A stretch of 64,000 nt of DNA from Streptomyces sp. NBC_01485 (GTDB lineage Bacteria > Actinomycetota > Actinomycetes > Streptomycetales > Streptomycetaceae): contig NZ_CP109435.1 in NCBI RefSeq assembly GCF_036227125.1, forward strand, positions 4,588,001 to 4,652,000, read 5' to 3'. Below the pieces are notes generated by a model. That model searched no databases. It worked only from the letters and a program-made list of their open reading frames with translations, and was not told the DNA's origin. How positions within the stretch are numbered: the stretch's first letter is position 1; every line of letters begins with the position of its first letter. Positions 51,910-59,265 of the stretch are shown here, piece after piece. Both the position numbers and the translations under genes were made by a program.

Positions 51910-53103
51910 TCAGTCAACCGTTGTCGAGGGAGGCCTGGGGGGCGCGGGCTCGTCGGCGAGCATGGTGTCTTTCGGTCCTGCCGGGAGCACGACTCGATGC
52001 TTCGAGCCGGGTGCGCCGCCGGGCCCGCCTTGCGCAGGTACGGCTCCGGGGCCTGCCGCCGCTCCGGGCGCCGGCCGTCCGCTGTCCGTCCGCTGGACCG
52101 CTCGTCGGCAGAGCTGAGGCAGGAAGGTGTAGAAGCGGTCGGGAAGGAACACGGCGTCCGCGACGATCATCGCGCCGGAGAAGAGAGGCAGCCCCATCAG
52201 CACGGCGATGCCAATGTGCATACCCAGCAGCATGGCGAGGACGGGGTACTTGAGCCTGCCGAAGAGCACGAACGGGAAGGCCACCTGCAAGAGCACGGTC
52301 ATGTAGCCGACGACGGCGACCACGATCGTGTGCTCGTCCACGAAGTGGGAGAGAGCGGGCCAGGGCTGGAACAGTTCGAGGTTCAGGACGTAGTGGAGCG
52401 CGGTGCCGCCGCCCCAGAACGCTCCCTGCACCTTGTACAGGCCGGCTGATCCGTAGAGAAGACAGACCTGCACCGCGATCACGAACATGCCGCAGTTGTG
52501 CACCACCGTGATCAAAGTGGTCCGGGCATCAAGGAGTTGCCGCATGAGATTCCCGGCCGGCTGCGACGCGGTGCCCGCATCGACCGCCTTCAGCCTGTTT
52601 CTGCGCGCGTCCAGGGACCAGCGTCGGCCGCACGCGGTGAGGACTAGGTAGATGGACATCAGCAGGACCAGGTTGTCGCCCCCGTCCGTCATGAAGATCG
52701 CCCGGCCGTGGAACGAGGTCACCACGACGGCGAAGAGGACCGACAGGACACGGGTCCGCCAGCCCAGCATGAACAGTGCGGTCGTGACCAGCGCCAGCAC
52801 ATAGCAGAGCTCGAAGTACGCGCGGCTGTCGGACAGGGTCAGGACGCTCAACCAGCCCGTCTGCTCGAAGAGCTGGTGTGCCAGGGCGGGCGTCCACGCA
52901 GAACCCGGACCCCAGATCTCGTCACGGTGTGGGAACTCGCGCAGCAGAAAGATCAGGTAGAGCAGTCCGTAGCCGATGCGCAGCACCGACGCCGCGTACA
53001 GGGACACCGGGCGGCCGGTCAGGAGGTCCCACACGGCGGTGATCCGGTCGGCGAGCCACCGGTCGACGCCGGCGGACGCGGTCCTCTGCGCCTCAGTTTC
53101 CAT
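51910..53103 (-). CDS. HTTM-family (vitamin-K-dependent carboxylase-like) membrane protein
   Basis: A 397-aa polytopic protein. The HTTM N-terminal half is typical: VSLYAASVLRIGYGLLYLIFLLREF, then SFHGRAIFMTDGGDNLVLLMSIYL, VVHNCGMFVIAVQVCLLYGSAGLYKVQG. About eight helices are followed by a Pro/Gly-rich cytosolic tail. The family shares its membrane core with gamma-glutamyl carboxylase; bacterial members have unknown substrates. It overlaps the DUF5819 gene by 11 bases, and the two are a recurrent pair. Confidence 0.88.
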   Translation of the reverse strand: METEAQRTASAGVDRWLADRITAVWDLLTGRPVSLYAASVLRIGYGLLYLIFLLREFPHRDEIWGPGSAWTPALAHQLFEQTGWLSVLTLSDSRAYFELCYVLALVTTALFMLGWRTRVLSVLFAVVVTSFHGRAIFMTDGGDNLVLLMSIYLVLTACGRRWSLDARRNRLKAVDAGTASQPAGNLMRQLLDARTTLITVVHNCGMFVIAVQVCLLYGSAGLYKVQGAFWGGGTALHYVLNLELFQPWPALSHFVDEHTIVVAVVGYMTVLLQVAFPFVLFGRLKYPVLAMLLGMHIGIAVLMGLPLFSGAMIVADAVFLPDRFYTFLPQLCRRAVQRTDSGRPAPGAAAGPGAVPAQGGPGGAPGSKHRVVLPAGPKDTMLADEPAPPRPPSTTVD

Positions 53104-53845
53104 GGCGGGACACCTTCCACCAGGGCAGGAGCCGGCTCTCGACCGGCGTCCGCGGGCGATCGCCGACGGCGGGGCCGGCCGCGGGGATGGGCAGTGTGAC
53201 GACGCGGAGCTGGATGAAGTCGAAGGTGCCGTCCTTGCGGGCGGCGGCGCGGTCCGCGGCGATGTTGCTCAGGTACTTCTGCATCATCAGGGCGCGTTCG
53301 GTGCGCGCCTTGTCGTCTCCTCCGTGCGAGTCGACGTAGCCGGCCCAGGCCCGGCGCAACATGTTCTGCGCCGTGTGGCTCGGGAACGGATCATGCACGA
53401 CTGCGGAACGGTCCACGGCGGTCAGGTCGAACCAGGGACTCACCTGAACCGATCCGTCGGAACCGGTGTGCGCGGTTCTCGCCAGAATCTGCCGATTGAC
53501 GGATTCGGGGTCCGGAGCGAAAAGCCGCCAATTCTGTTCGAAGAAGGGGTACACCCAGGCATTGATCAGCGGGCTGTATCGCTTGGAGACGGTGTTGGCC
53601 GGTGCCACGTGGAGGAACATCAGAATCACGTGGACGACACTCGCCGCCAGGCACAGGACCACGGTGGTGCACAGTCCGGATTTCAGCGCACGGGAACCTC
53701 TCGGCAACCTGGGCGGTACGACCGTCGCGTCAGGACATTCCTGCACGACCGGACCTGATTCGGAGTGCTGAACTTCCTTCACATCCGCTGAGTCAATTCC
53801 GCTCGGCACCGCGTACCCTGTCTTTCTCATTTCAGCTGCTCGCAC
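53093..53845 (-). CDS. DUF5819-family membrane-anchored protein
   Basis: About 250 aa. One N-terminal helix (LCTTVVLCLAASVVHVILMFLHVAPANTV) leads to an extracytoplasmic domain with YSPLINAWVYPFFEQNWRLFAPDPES, the hallmark of DUF5819, then FDLTAVDRSAVVHDPFPSH and a Pro-rich end. It is nearly always found before an HTTM gene and probably works with it. The start is uncertain: GTG 53845 or ATG 53830 (MRKTGYAVPSG). Confidence 0.85.
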   Translation of the reverse strand: MRAAEMRKTGYAVPSGIDSADVKEVQHSESGPVVQECPDATVVPPRLPRGSRALKSGLCTTVVLCLAASVVHVILMFLHVAPANTVSKRYSPLINAWVYPFFEQNWRLFAPDPESVNRQILARTAHTGSDGSVQVSPWFDLTAVDRSAVVHDPFPSHTAQNMLRRAWAGYVDSHGGDDKARTERALMMQKYLSNIAADRAAARKDGTFDFIQLRVVTLPIPAAGPAVGDRPRTPVESRLLPWWKVSRHGN

Positions 53846-53945
53846 CTGATTTCTGCGTCGGCTGCCACCGACGGCGCGCGGCGGACTCGATGAGAGTTCC
53901 GCCGCGCGCCGTCATCCGGTGAGCGGACTGGCCGCAGTGAGCTGC

Positions 53946-55439
53946 CTAGCCCTCGTGGTCCTTGGAGTGGTCGTGGCCCTCGTGGCCCTCGTGGCCCTTG
54001 GGCACGTCGTCGTAGCCGAAGTTCTCGTCGGACTGCTTGCCGTGATCGTCCTGGCCGTGATCGCCCTGGCCGTGATCGCCCTGGCCGTGGTCGTACCTGC
54101 CGTGGTCTTCCCGGCCCTGGTCGTACTTGCCGTGGTCTTCCCGGCCCTGGTCGTACTTGCCCTGGTCGTACTTGCCGTGGTCGGGCTTACCGGGGTGGAT
54201 GTACTGCCCGAGGTCGAGCTTGCCGCCGTGGTCCGGCCTTCCGTTGCCACCGTTGTCACCGTGGCCCGGTCCGCCCGGTCCGCCCGGTCCGCCCGGTCCG
54301 CCCGGTCCGCCCGGCGCATGGTCGTTCCCGCCGGGGCCGTTTCCGCCGGTCGTGTTCCCGGCGCTGTTGCCCGCGGTGTTCCCGCCGGTGGTGTTACCGG
54401 CGGTATTGCCCGCGTTGTTTCCGGCGGTGTTGCCCGCAGTGTTTCCGGACGAGTTACCGGCGGTGTTGCCCGAGGTGCCGCCGGTCCCGACGATGGGGCC
54501 GCCCAGGACGCCACCCGTGACGAGGCCACCGCTGACGAGGCCGCCGCCGAGGAGGCCCCCACTGGTGGTCGTTCCTGCGGTGGTTCCGGTCGTCGTTCCC
54601 GCGGTGGTGCCGGTAGTCGTTCCAGCCGTGGTGGATGTCCCGCAAGTCGGCCGGGTGATCGTGTTGTTGATCAACGACACGATCCCGGACTCGGCCACAG
54701 CGCCGGCCAGCACCCGACCCTCGACCGCCGCCCTGTTCTCCATGGTGATCGAGGTGTGGGCCATGAAGGTGCCCACGGAGAAGGAGTCGCTGCCGAAACT
54801 GGCGGAACTTCCGATCTGCCAGAAGACATTGCATGCCGTGGCGCCGCCTGTGAATTCCATTCGGCTGCCGGATGCCAGCGTCAGCCCGGAGGGGACCTTG
54901 AATACCCAGACGGCATCGGGGCCGCCGTTCAGCGTGAGAACACCCGAGTTCGTGACCACACCGGGGACGAAGCCGTACAAGCCCGGGCCCAGCCCCGTCG
55001 GGCCGCCTGCGCCGCTGAGCTCCGAGTTGAGGGTGCCGTCGACGGGGCCCCGGGCCGCGGCGACGCCGTACGCATTCTGCAGTGCGGCATGGGCAGAGTT
55101 GGCCGGCCCGTTTGTGATGTGGACGGTCCCGTTGATCACATTGGCACACGGCGGGGATGCTGCGATCGCCGGCGGCGGTGGGTCACAGAACCCAGTGACC
55201 GAAGTTCCTGGTGACACCCCGGCGTCTCCGCTGATCAGGGAAGAACCGGTATTGGTGACCGCCTCGCCGCCCAGCACCGCGAAGCTTTCGGCAGAACCGA
55301 GGGGAACAGGTGTCGTAATGGCACTTGCCCGCGTCGGCACCATTACCACTGCGACAGCAGCGATCAACGCCGTGATGACCACCGTGATCCAGGCGGGCAT
55401 TGTGCGAAATTGATTCGCACCAGAGATGTTCTGCGTCAT
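53946..55439 (-). CDS. Ice-binding-like (DUF3494) secreted protein with repeat tail
   Basis: 497 aa. Signal peptide (MPAWITVVITALIAAVAVVMVPTRASA), then the DUF3494 beta-solenoid: VPLGSAESFAVLGGEAVTNTG, SLISGDAGVSPG, PDAVWVFKVPSGLTLASGSRM, ACNVFWQIGSSASFG, MENRAAVEGRVLAGAVAESGIVSLINNTITRP. From residue 270 it turns into low-complexity tracts: TTAGTTTGTTAG, GNTAGN repeats, collagen-like GGPGGPGGPGG, and acidic/basic KYDQGREDHG and HGQGDHG units. DUF3494 proteins act as ice-binding or adhesive surface proteins. The tail suggests wall or matrix binding. Confidence 0.9.
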   Translation of the reverse strand: MTQNISGANQFRTMPAWITVVITALIAAVAVVMVPTRASAITTPVPLGSAESFAVLGGEAVTNTGSSLISGDAGVSPGTSVTGFCDPPPPAIAASPPCANVINGTVHITNGPANSAHAALQNAYGVAAARGPVDGTLNSELSGAGGPTGLGPGLYGFVPGVVTNSGVLTLNGGPDAVWVFKVPSGLTLASGSRMEFTGGATACNVFWQIGSSASFGSDSFSVGTFMAHTSITMENRAAVEGRVLAGAVAESGIVSLINNTITRPTCGTSTTAGTTTGTTAGTTTGTTAGTTTSGGLLGGGLVSGGLVTGGVLGGPIVGTGGTSGNTAGNSSGNTAGNTAGNNAGNTAGNTTGGNTAGNSAGNTTGGNGPGGNDHAPGGPGGPGGPGGPGGPGHGDNGGNGRPDHGGKLDLGQYIHPGKPDHGKYDQGKYDQGREDHGKYDQGREDHGRYDHGQGDHGQGDHGQDDHGKQSDENFGYDDVPKGHEGHEGHDHSKDHEG

Positions 55440-55504
55440 CGAGGGGTCTACTCCTCTAGGGAAATGCGGTGAGTGTTTTTATGTCCCTGTCGATTAGTCG
55501 CGAG

Positions 55505-55577
55505 CCAAAACCTCTTCTCGCCCACATGCGCCGCTGGCTCAATGGCCTGCGCGGCGGTCTCGGGAAAGAGGTTTTGG
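55505..55577 (-). promoter_or_regulatory. Long inverted repeat in the leader of the ice-binding-like gene
   Basis: CCAAAACCTCTT (55505-55516) and its exact complement (55566-55577) enclose about 50 bases with further G/C pairing. It lies 70-140 bp upstream of the DUF3494 start, in the 440-bp AT-richer gap 55440-55881. It could be a hairpin in the mRNA leader, a terminator in either direction, or a regulator site. Confidence 0.6.
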
Positions 55578-55881
55578 ATGGAGATTAACTGGCCAGGAAC
55601 CGCAGAGAACTTAACAACACGATCCATATGGGTGACTTTTGACGGACGCGGTAAGTCTCGAATCGGAATATCATATAAAGTAATTGGCGTGACGTGCCGG
55701 CCTCGCAAAATCCGTACAGCCGGAATCGCAGGTGCGCCTCCCTACTGCACGCTCAGGGCAGGACACTCGCACGATCATGGATCGGCCGGAGCCCGGAGTA
55801 ACCCATGGCGCGCAACACAGTTGTCAGGTTGATCAGGTCGGGCGGACGTCGCCCGCGACCTGCAGCAACGTGGAGGGAAAA

Positions 55882-56097
55882 ATGGCCATTCCTACCGTCG
55901 CTCGGCGGACCGCGGTACGCACGACGACAGTCGCCGTTCTTAATGCGGGACTCTTGATCGTCGGCATCGCCAGCGCCCAAGCTGCCGAGGCTCCGGCCCT
56001 TAAGAGCCTGATCCCGCAGGTCAACAACATCCTGTCGGGCATCCTGAGCGGCAACGCCCTCAGCACGCTCTTGCCTAACGGCATCCTCGGCGGCTGA
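55882..56097 (+). CDS. 71-aa small secreted protein
   Basis: MAIPTVARRTAVRTTTVAVLNAGLLIVGIASAQAAEAPALKSL with a clear signal peptide (cleavage after AQA) and a 38-residue mature part (IPQVNNILSGILSGNALSTLLPNGILGG) of amphipathic, Leu/Ile/Asn-rich character. GGAGG lies six bases upstream. The mature peptide looks surface-active or self-assembling, but it is not a chaplin or rodlin. It diverges from the ice-binding-like gene. Confidence 0.75.
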   Translation: MAIPTVARRTAVRTTTVAVLNAGLLIVGIASAQAAEAPALKSLIPQVNNILSGILSGNALSTLLPNGILGG

Positions 56098-56135
56098 ACA
56101 GCCCTTCCAGGGGCGTTGCTGTCACCCCTTGACGC

Positions 56136-56169
56136 CAAAGGCCCCCCGGATTAACCGGCGGGGCCTTTG
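56136..56169 (-). terminator. Terminator beside the middle att copy
   Basis: CAAAGGCCCC pairs with GGGGCCTTTG over a 14-base inner region. Same position relative to the tRNA fragment as the other two copies; it may also end the small secreted gene. Confidence 0.75.
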
Positions 56170-56174
56170 ACCTG

Positions 56175-56219
56175 TGTGCACTCGGCAGAATTCGAACCTG
56201 CAACCCTTCTGATCCGTAG
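56175..56219 (-). repeat. tRNA-Arg 3'-end fragment, middle att copy
   Basis: 45 bp matching the tRNA-Arg(ACG) 3' end with one substitution (AGAATTC for AGGATTC) and one inserted C, so it has drifted more than the left copy. The sequence directly after it (GAACTCGTAG) does not continue the tRNA. Confidence 0.9.
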
Positions 56220-56247
56220 AACTCGTAGGTTACGAGAATGTGCAGTT

Positions 56248-56859
56248 CCGTCGGACCAGATCTCCGCCTTGAGTGACGGCGAACTCACCGACGCCAAAGT
56301 CGCCGGATACATCGCGAAGTACGCCACCAAGAACGCGGAAGGCGCGGGCACCGTGGACCGCACCCTCATGTGTCGCCCCTGCGCCGGACGCGGCTACGTA
56401 CGGGGCCCCGACGGCTTCCGCGACCTCTGCGCCGACTGCGACGGCACCGGCCAGGCCGAACCCCTCACCGGCCTCCCCGTCCAGCAGCACGCCCGGCAGA
56501 TGATCCGCACCGCCTGGGCGCTCGGCCACCTCCCCGAGTTCGCCCACCTCAAGCTCTGGAAGTGGGCCCACATGCTCGGCTTCCGCGGCCACTTCTTCTC
56601 CAGCAAGTCCCGCGCCTACTCGACCACCCTCGGCGCACTCCGCGACGTACGCCGAGCCTGGCGCACCGCCCAAGCCGAAGCCACCCGCATCCGCGCCGGC
56701 CTCCCCGTCGACGACGAGAACACCACCCTCGTCACCGCCTCCTCGTGGACCTACCTCAGCAGCGGCTACCGCCCCGGCGAAGAACTCCTCGCCGCGCAGG
56801 TCCGCCACGACATAGCCCACTCCCAACGCGCCAAACAAGAAGGGCTGCTGCCTGCATGA
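56248..56859 (+). pseudogene. RepSA-type replication initiator, C-terminal part only
   Basis: The frame contains LTDAKVAGYIAKYATKNAEGAG, a zinc-finger-like CRPCAGRGYVRG...CADCDGTGQ, HLKLWKWAHMLGFRGHFFSSKSRAYSTTLGALR and a normal end. This is the last ~195 residues of the replication initiator of pSAM2-like actinomycete integrative elements, normally 450-550 aa. The catalytic N-terminal half is absent; the remainder abuts the middle att copy. Not functional. Confidence 0.88.
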
Positions 56860-57038
56860 CGACGGCCGTGCTCACCGTGGACCAGGTCGCCGAACGTCTC
56901 GGCATCAGCCGCTGGAAGGTCCACGACCTGATCCGCTCCCGCGAACTCGCCTCCTTCAAGATCGGCCGCTGCCGACGCATCAGCGAAGCCGCCGTCGACG
57001 CGTACATATCCCTCCGCACCGAACAGGAAGCCGCTTGA
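56856..57038 (+). CDS. xis: Excisionase (Xis), MerR-like HTH
   Basis: 60 aa: MTTAVLTVDQVAERLGISRWKVHDLIRSRELASFKIGRCRRISEAAVDAYISL, a complete excisionase HTH of the helix-turn-helix domain 17 type. It overlaps the rep stop (ATGA) and the int start (TGATG), the usual rep-xis-int order of AICEs. Confidence 0.92.
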   Translation: MTTAVLTVDQVAERLGISRWKVHDLIRSRELASFKIGRCRRISEAAVDAYISLRTEQEAA

Positions 57039-57761
57039 TGGCCACGCCGAAGAAGAACCCCAACAACGAGGGCACCATCTACCTGCGCAAGGACGGCCGT
57101 TGGGAGGGCAGTGCCTACGTCCTCACGACGGACGGCACCTACAAGCGGCGCAGCGTCTACGGCAAGACCTGGGACGACGCGCACGAGAAGCTGACCAAGC
57201 TCAAGGCCGACTCCCTCAGCGGCCTCCCGGTCGCCACCAACAAGATGACCATTGCCGAGTACCTGACGTACTGGCTGACGAACATCGCCAAAGGCAAGGT
57301 CCGCCGGACGACCTACGTCAACTACGAGGCTCTTCAGCGGGTCGGCGGTGAACTGCTGATTCAGCGCGCGCAGCAGATCGCCGACCGGAAGGGAGCGGGC
57401 AACAACTGGAAGGGGACAGGGCAGGGCCTCGTCTTCACCACCCGGAACGGAACCCCTATCGAGCCGCGCAACCTGAACCGCTCCTTCGAGGCGCTGTCCA
57501 TCCGGGCCGGCGTCCGCAAGGTCCGCTTTCACGATCTGCGCCACACCTGCGCGTCGCTCCTCCATGAACAGGGGCGCCGACGCCCGCATGATCATGGAGG
57601 TACTCGGCCACAGCTCGATCCGCGTGACCATGGACATCTACACCTTCGTGCGGCTCGACTCGCAGCGCTCGGCCTTCGATCGCGTCGGGGATGCCCTAAG
57701 GGGTGACGGCAACGACCCGGACGATGACGACGGTACGGCCGGTGTCCCGGTAGCCGTCTGA
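57038..57761 (+). pseudogene. int: Tyrosine integrase, internally deleted and frameshifted
   Basis: The N-terminus is normal (GTIYLRKDGRWEGSAYVLTTDG; IAEYLTYWLTNIAKGKVRRTTYVNYEA). At about 57330 it jumps to LQRVGGELLIQRAQQIADR, losing the SAM-like core and the first catalytic Arg. The HxxR box is present (FHDLRHTCASLLHEQG). A one-base insertion in the GGGGCGCC stretch near 57572 then shifts the frame, and the last box (MIMEVLGHSSIRVTMDIYTFV with the nucleophile Tyr) is read in frame +1 to 57761. An intact enzyme would be about 380-400 aa. It cannot recombine. Confidence 0.92.
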
Positions 57762-57778
57762 TTCGCCCCCGAAGGCGG

Positions 57779-57802
57779 TTGCCGTCAAGCACTGCCGTCA
57801 AG
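57779..57802. promoter_or_regulatory. Direct repeats next to att (probable integrase arm sites)
   Basis: TGCCGTCAAG occurs twice, 13 bp apart, between int and the tRNA. Related TGCCGTCA motifs lie inside the far end of the island at 51771 and 51783. Such repeats are the usual arm-type binding sites of tyrosine integrases. Confidence 0.6.
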
Positions 57803-57809
57803 GCAAAAG

Positions 57810-57845
57810 CCAGAGGCCCTAAGGAGTGATCCTTAGGGCCTCTGG
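57810..57845 (-). terminator. Terminator downstream of tRNA-Arg
   Basis: A perfect 16-bp stem (CCAGAGGCCCTAAGGA with its complement) and a GTGA loop, eight bases after the tRNA-Arg 3' end on the minus strand; it also ends int on the plus strand. Confidence 0.85.
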
Positions 57846-57852
57846 TCTGCTG

Positions 57853-57925
57853 TGCACTCGGCAGGATTCGAACCTGCAACCTTCTGATCCGTAGTCAGAT
57901 GCTCTATCCGTTAAGCTACGAGTGC
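57853..57925 (-). tRNA. tRNA-Arg (anticodon ACG)
   Basis: A complete cloverleaf: acceptor GCACTCG/CGAGTGC, anticodon stem TCTGA/TCAGA with loop CTACGGA (anticodon ACG), T arm GCAGGTTCGAATCCTGC. It is the substrate of TadA (A34 to I). Its 3' end is the integration target of the island to its left. Confidence 0.96.
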
Positions 57926-58077
57926 TTGTTATTCGGTTTTTTTGTCTTTGCTTGTGGTCCTTCTGGCCCGCTCGCGGCGACAGGAAGAACATTACATGAC
58001 TGCCGCCGTCATGTGAAATCCGTTTGCCATACCCCTTGTGAGCTGCGGAAACGGCTTCTGAGGGGGCGGGGACGCGA

Positions 58078-58108
58078 CGAAGCCCCGGTCGCCTGGACCG
58101 GGGCTTCG
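58078..58108 (-). terminator. tRNA-Ser(GCU) terminator
   Basis: CGAAGCCCCGGTC pairs with GACCGGGGCTTCG over GCCTG, nine bases past the tRNA 3' end. Confidence 0.85.
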
Positions 58109-58117
58109 ATGATCGAG

Positions 58118-58208
58118 CGGAGGCGGAGGGATTTGAACCCTCGATGGGATTGAAGTCCCAAACCGCATTAGCAGTGCGGCGCCATAGACCGGACTAGGCG
58201 ACGCCTCC
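58118..58208 (-). tRNA. tRNA-Ser (anticodon GCU)
   Basis: Class II tRNA: acceptor GGAGGCG/CGCCTCC, anticodon stem with loop CTGCTAA (anticodon GCT), long variable arm, T arm GAGGGTTCAAATCCCTC. No CCA encoded. Confidence 0.96.
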
Positions 58209-58363
58209 AGCACAACCTCTCGCGTGTGCGAGTGGTGCGTGCAGATGATGACACAGTCTCGCGGTGCGTCACCAATCGGCATCCACGGTACTAGGCAGGT
58301 GGGCCGTAGGGCAAAGGCGTTGTCGGGGCGCAACGTCGTCGGGGGCGCGGCGTTAGTCCGGTC

Positions 58364-58900
58364 ATGTTCCAGGTCATCCCGTTCCAGGGCATCCCGCTGC
58401 AGCGGTTCGCCGTCACCGCATCTGCCGTGTCTGCCCTGTCCGCCGTCTGTGTCGCCGCGGTCGCCTCGGTGGTCGTCTGGCCTGTCACCGCGTATGCCGG
58501 GGCCGGCGGCCATGGCGTCTCGCTCGCGCCGCCGCCCGTCCGGGAGGAGGACCGGGTCTCCGGCGATCATCTGACGGTCACCGTCCGGCAGGTCGGCGGG
58601 CGGGGCGACGGGACGTTCGAGGTCTACTGCCACCCGGGGAGTGGCAATCACCTGGACGTGGGAAGTGCGTGTCGTGTCGTTGACCGCAACACGCGGTGGG
58701 GGCGGGATGCCTTCGCGCCCGTGCCGGACGGTGGCGTCTGCACCATGCGGTACGGCGGACCGGCCACCGCCCATGTCACCGGTCGCTGGGCCGGGCGTCC
58801 GGTCGACGCGACGTTCGACCGCAGCAACGGCTGTCAGATCGAGCGGTGGGATCGGTTCGTGCCGTTGCTGCCGGATCTGAGCCCGTCCGCCACGCAGTGA
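58364..58900 (+). CDS. Subtilisin inhibitor (SSI)-family protein
   Basis: 178 aa with an N-terminal signal segment (FAVTASAVSALSAVCVAAVASVVVW). The mature region follows SSI: the first disulphide pair VYCHPGSGNHLDVGSAC, the reactive loop GGVCTMRYGGPATAHVTGRW (P1 by alignment is Met, as in SSI CPM-VYDP) and FDRSNGCQIERWDRFVPLLP. SSI proteins block secreted subtilisin-like proteases and control the extracellular protease cascade during development. The C-terminus is about 15 residues longer than SSI. Confidence 0.88.
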   Translation: MFQVIPFQGIPLQRFAVTASAVSALSAVCVAAVASVVVWPVTAYAGAGGHGVSLAPPPVREEDRVSGDHLTVTVRQVGGRGDGTFEVYCHPGSGNHLDVGSACRVVDRNTRWGRDAFAPVPDGGVCTMRYGGPATAHVTGRWAGRPVDATFDRSNGCQIERWDRFVPLLPDLSPSATQ

Positions 58901-58960
58901 CACCCGCCCGCACCCGCCCGCACTCGTCGGTACCCGCCGGCACTCGTCGGCACTCGTCGA
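58901..58960. repeat. Decamer tandem repeat
   Basis: Six exact 10-bp units (CACCCGCCCG, CACCCGCCCG, CACTCGTCGG, TACCCGCCGG, CACTCGTCGG, CACTCGTCGA) directly after the SSI-like stop. The rest of the 365-bp gap to 59265 contains no gene that I can support; it should hold the promoter of the next gene. Confidence 0.85.
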
Positions 58961-59265
58961 TATCATGACTTGTGCTGACTTACGTTGCTCACAGACCGCT
59001 CGTGACAGAAGCACCCGTTCCGTAAAAGTCGCGCGGAGGTCCCGCGGAGCCTGAGCAGGCGGTCGTGCGCGACGACACGCGAGGACAGAGGTGAGGACGG
59101 GCGTAAGGACATACGTTCTGTGTCACTTCGTCGTGCGAGCTGCCTCTCATCCGGCGGCGACGGCGGTACCCCAGCCCTTAGACTCCCTCGCGTGACACGC
59201 TGCGGACCGGTTGGCAAGATGGCCCGAGCGGTGGGCAAGGTGCGGTAACAGGGAGGAAGCGACTC

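Noticed and set aside
54090..54640. CRISPR-like regular repeats
   Set aside because: They are coding tandem repeats in frame (KYDQGREDHG, GNTAGN) without unique spacers, and there are no cas genes.
55448..55708. 86-aa minus-strand frame upstream of the ice-binding-like gene
   Set aside because: No ribosome site or family, and it runs through the inverted repeat; more likely the mRNA leader.
57994..58014. ACATGAC-N7-GTCATGT inverted repeat between the two tRNA genes
   Set aside because: Seven-base arms in a short spacer could arise by chance, and no gene or regulator context supports a function.
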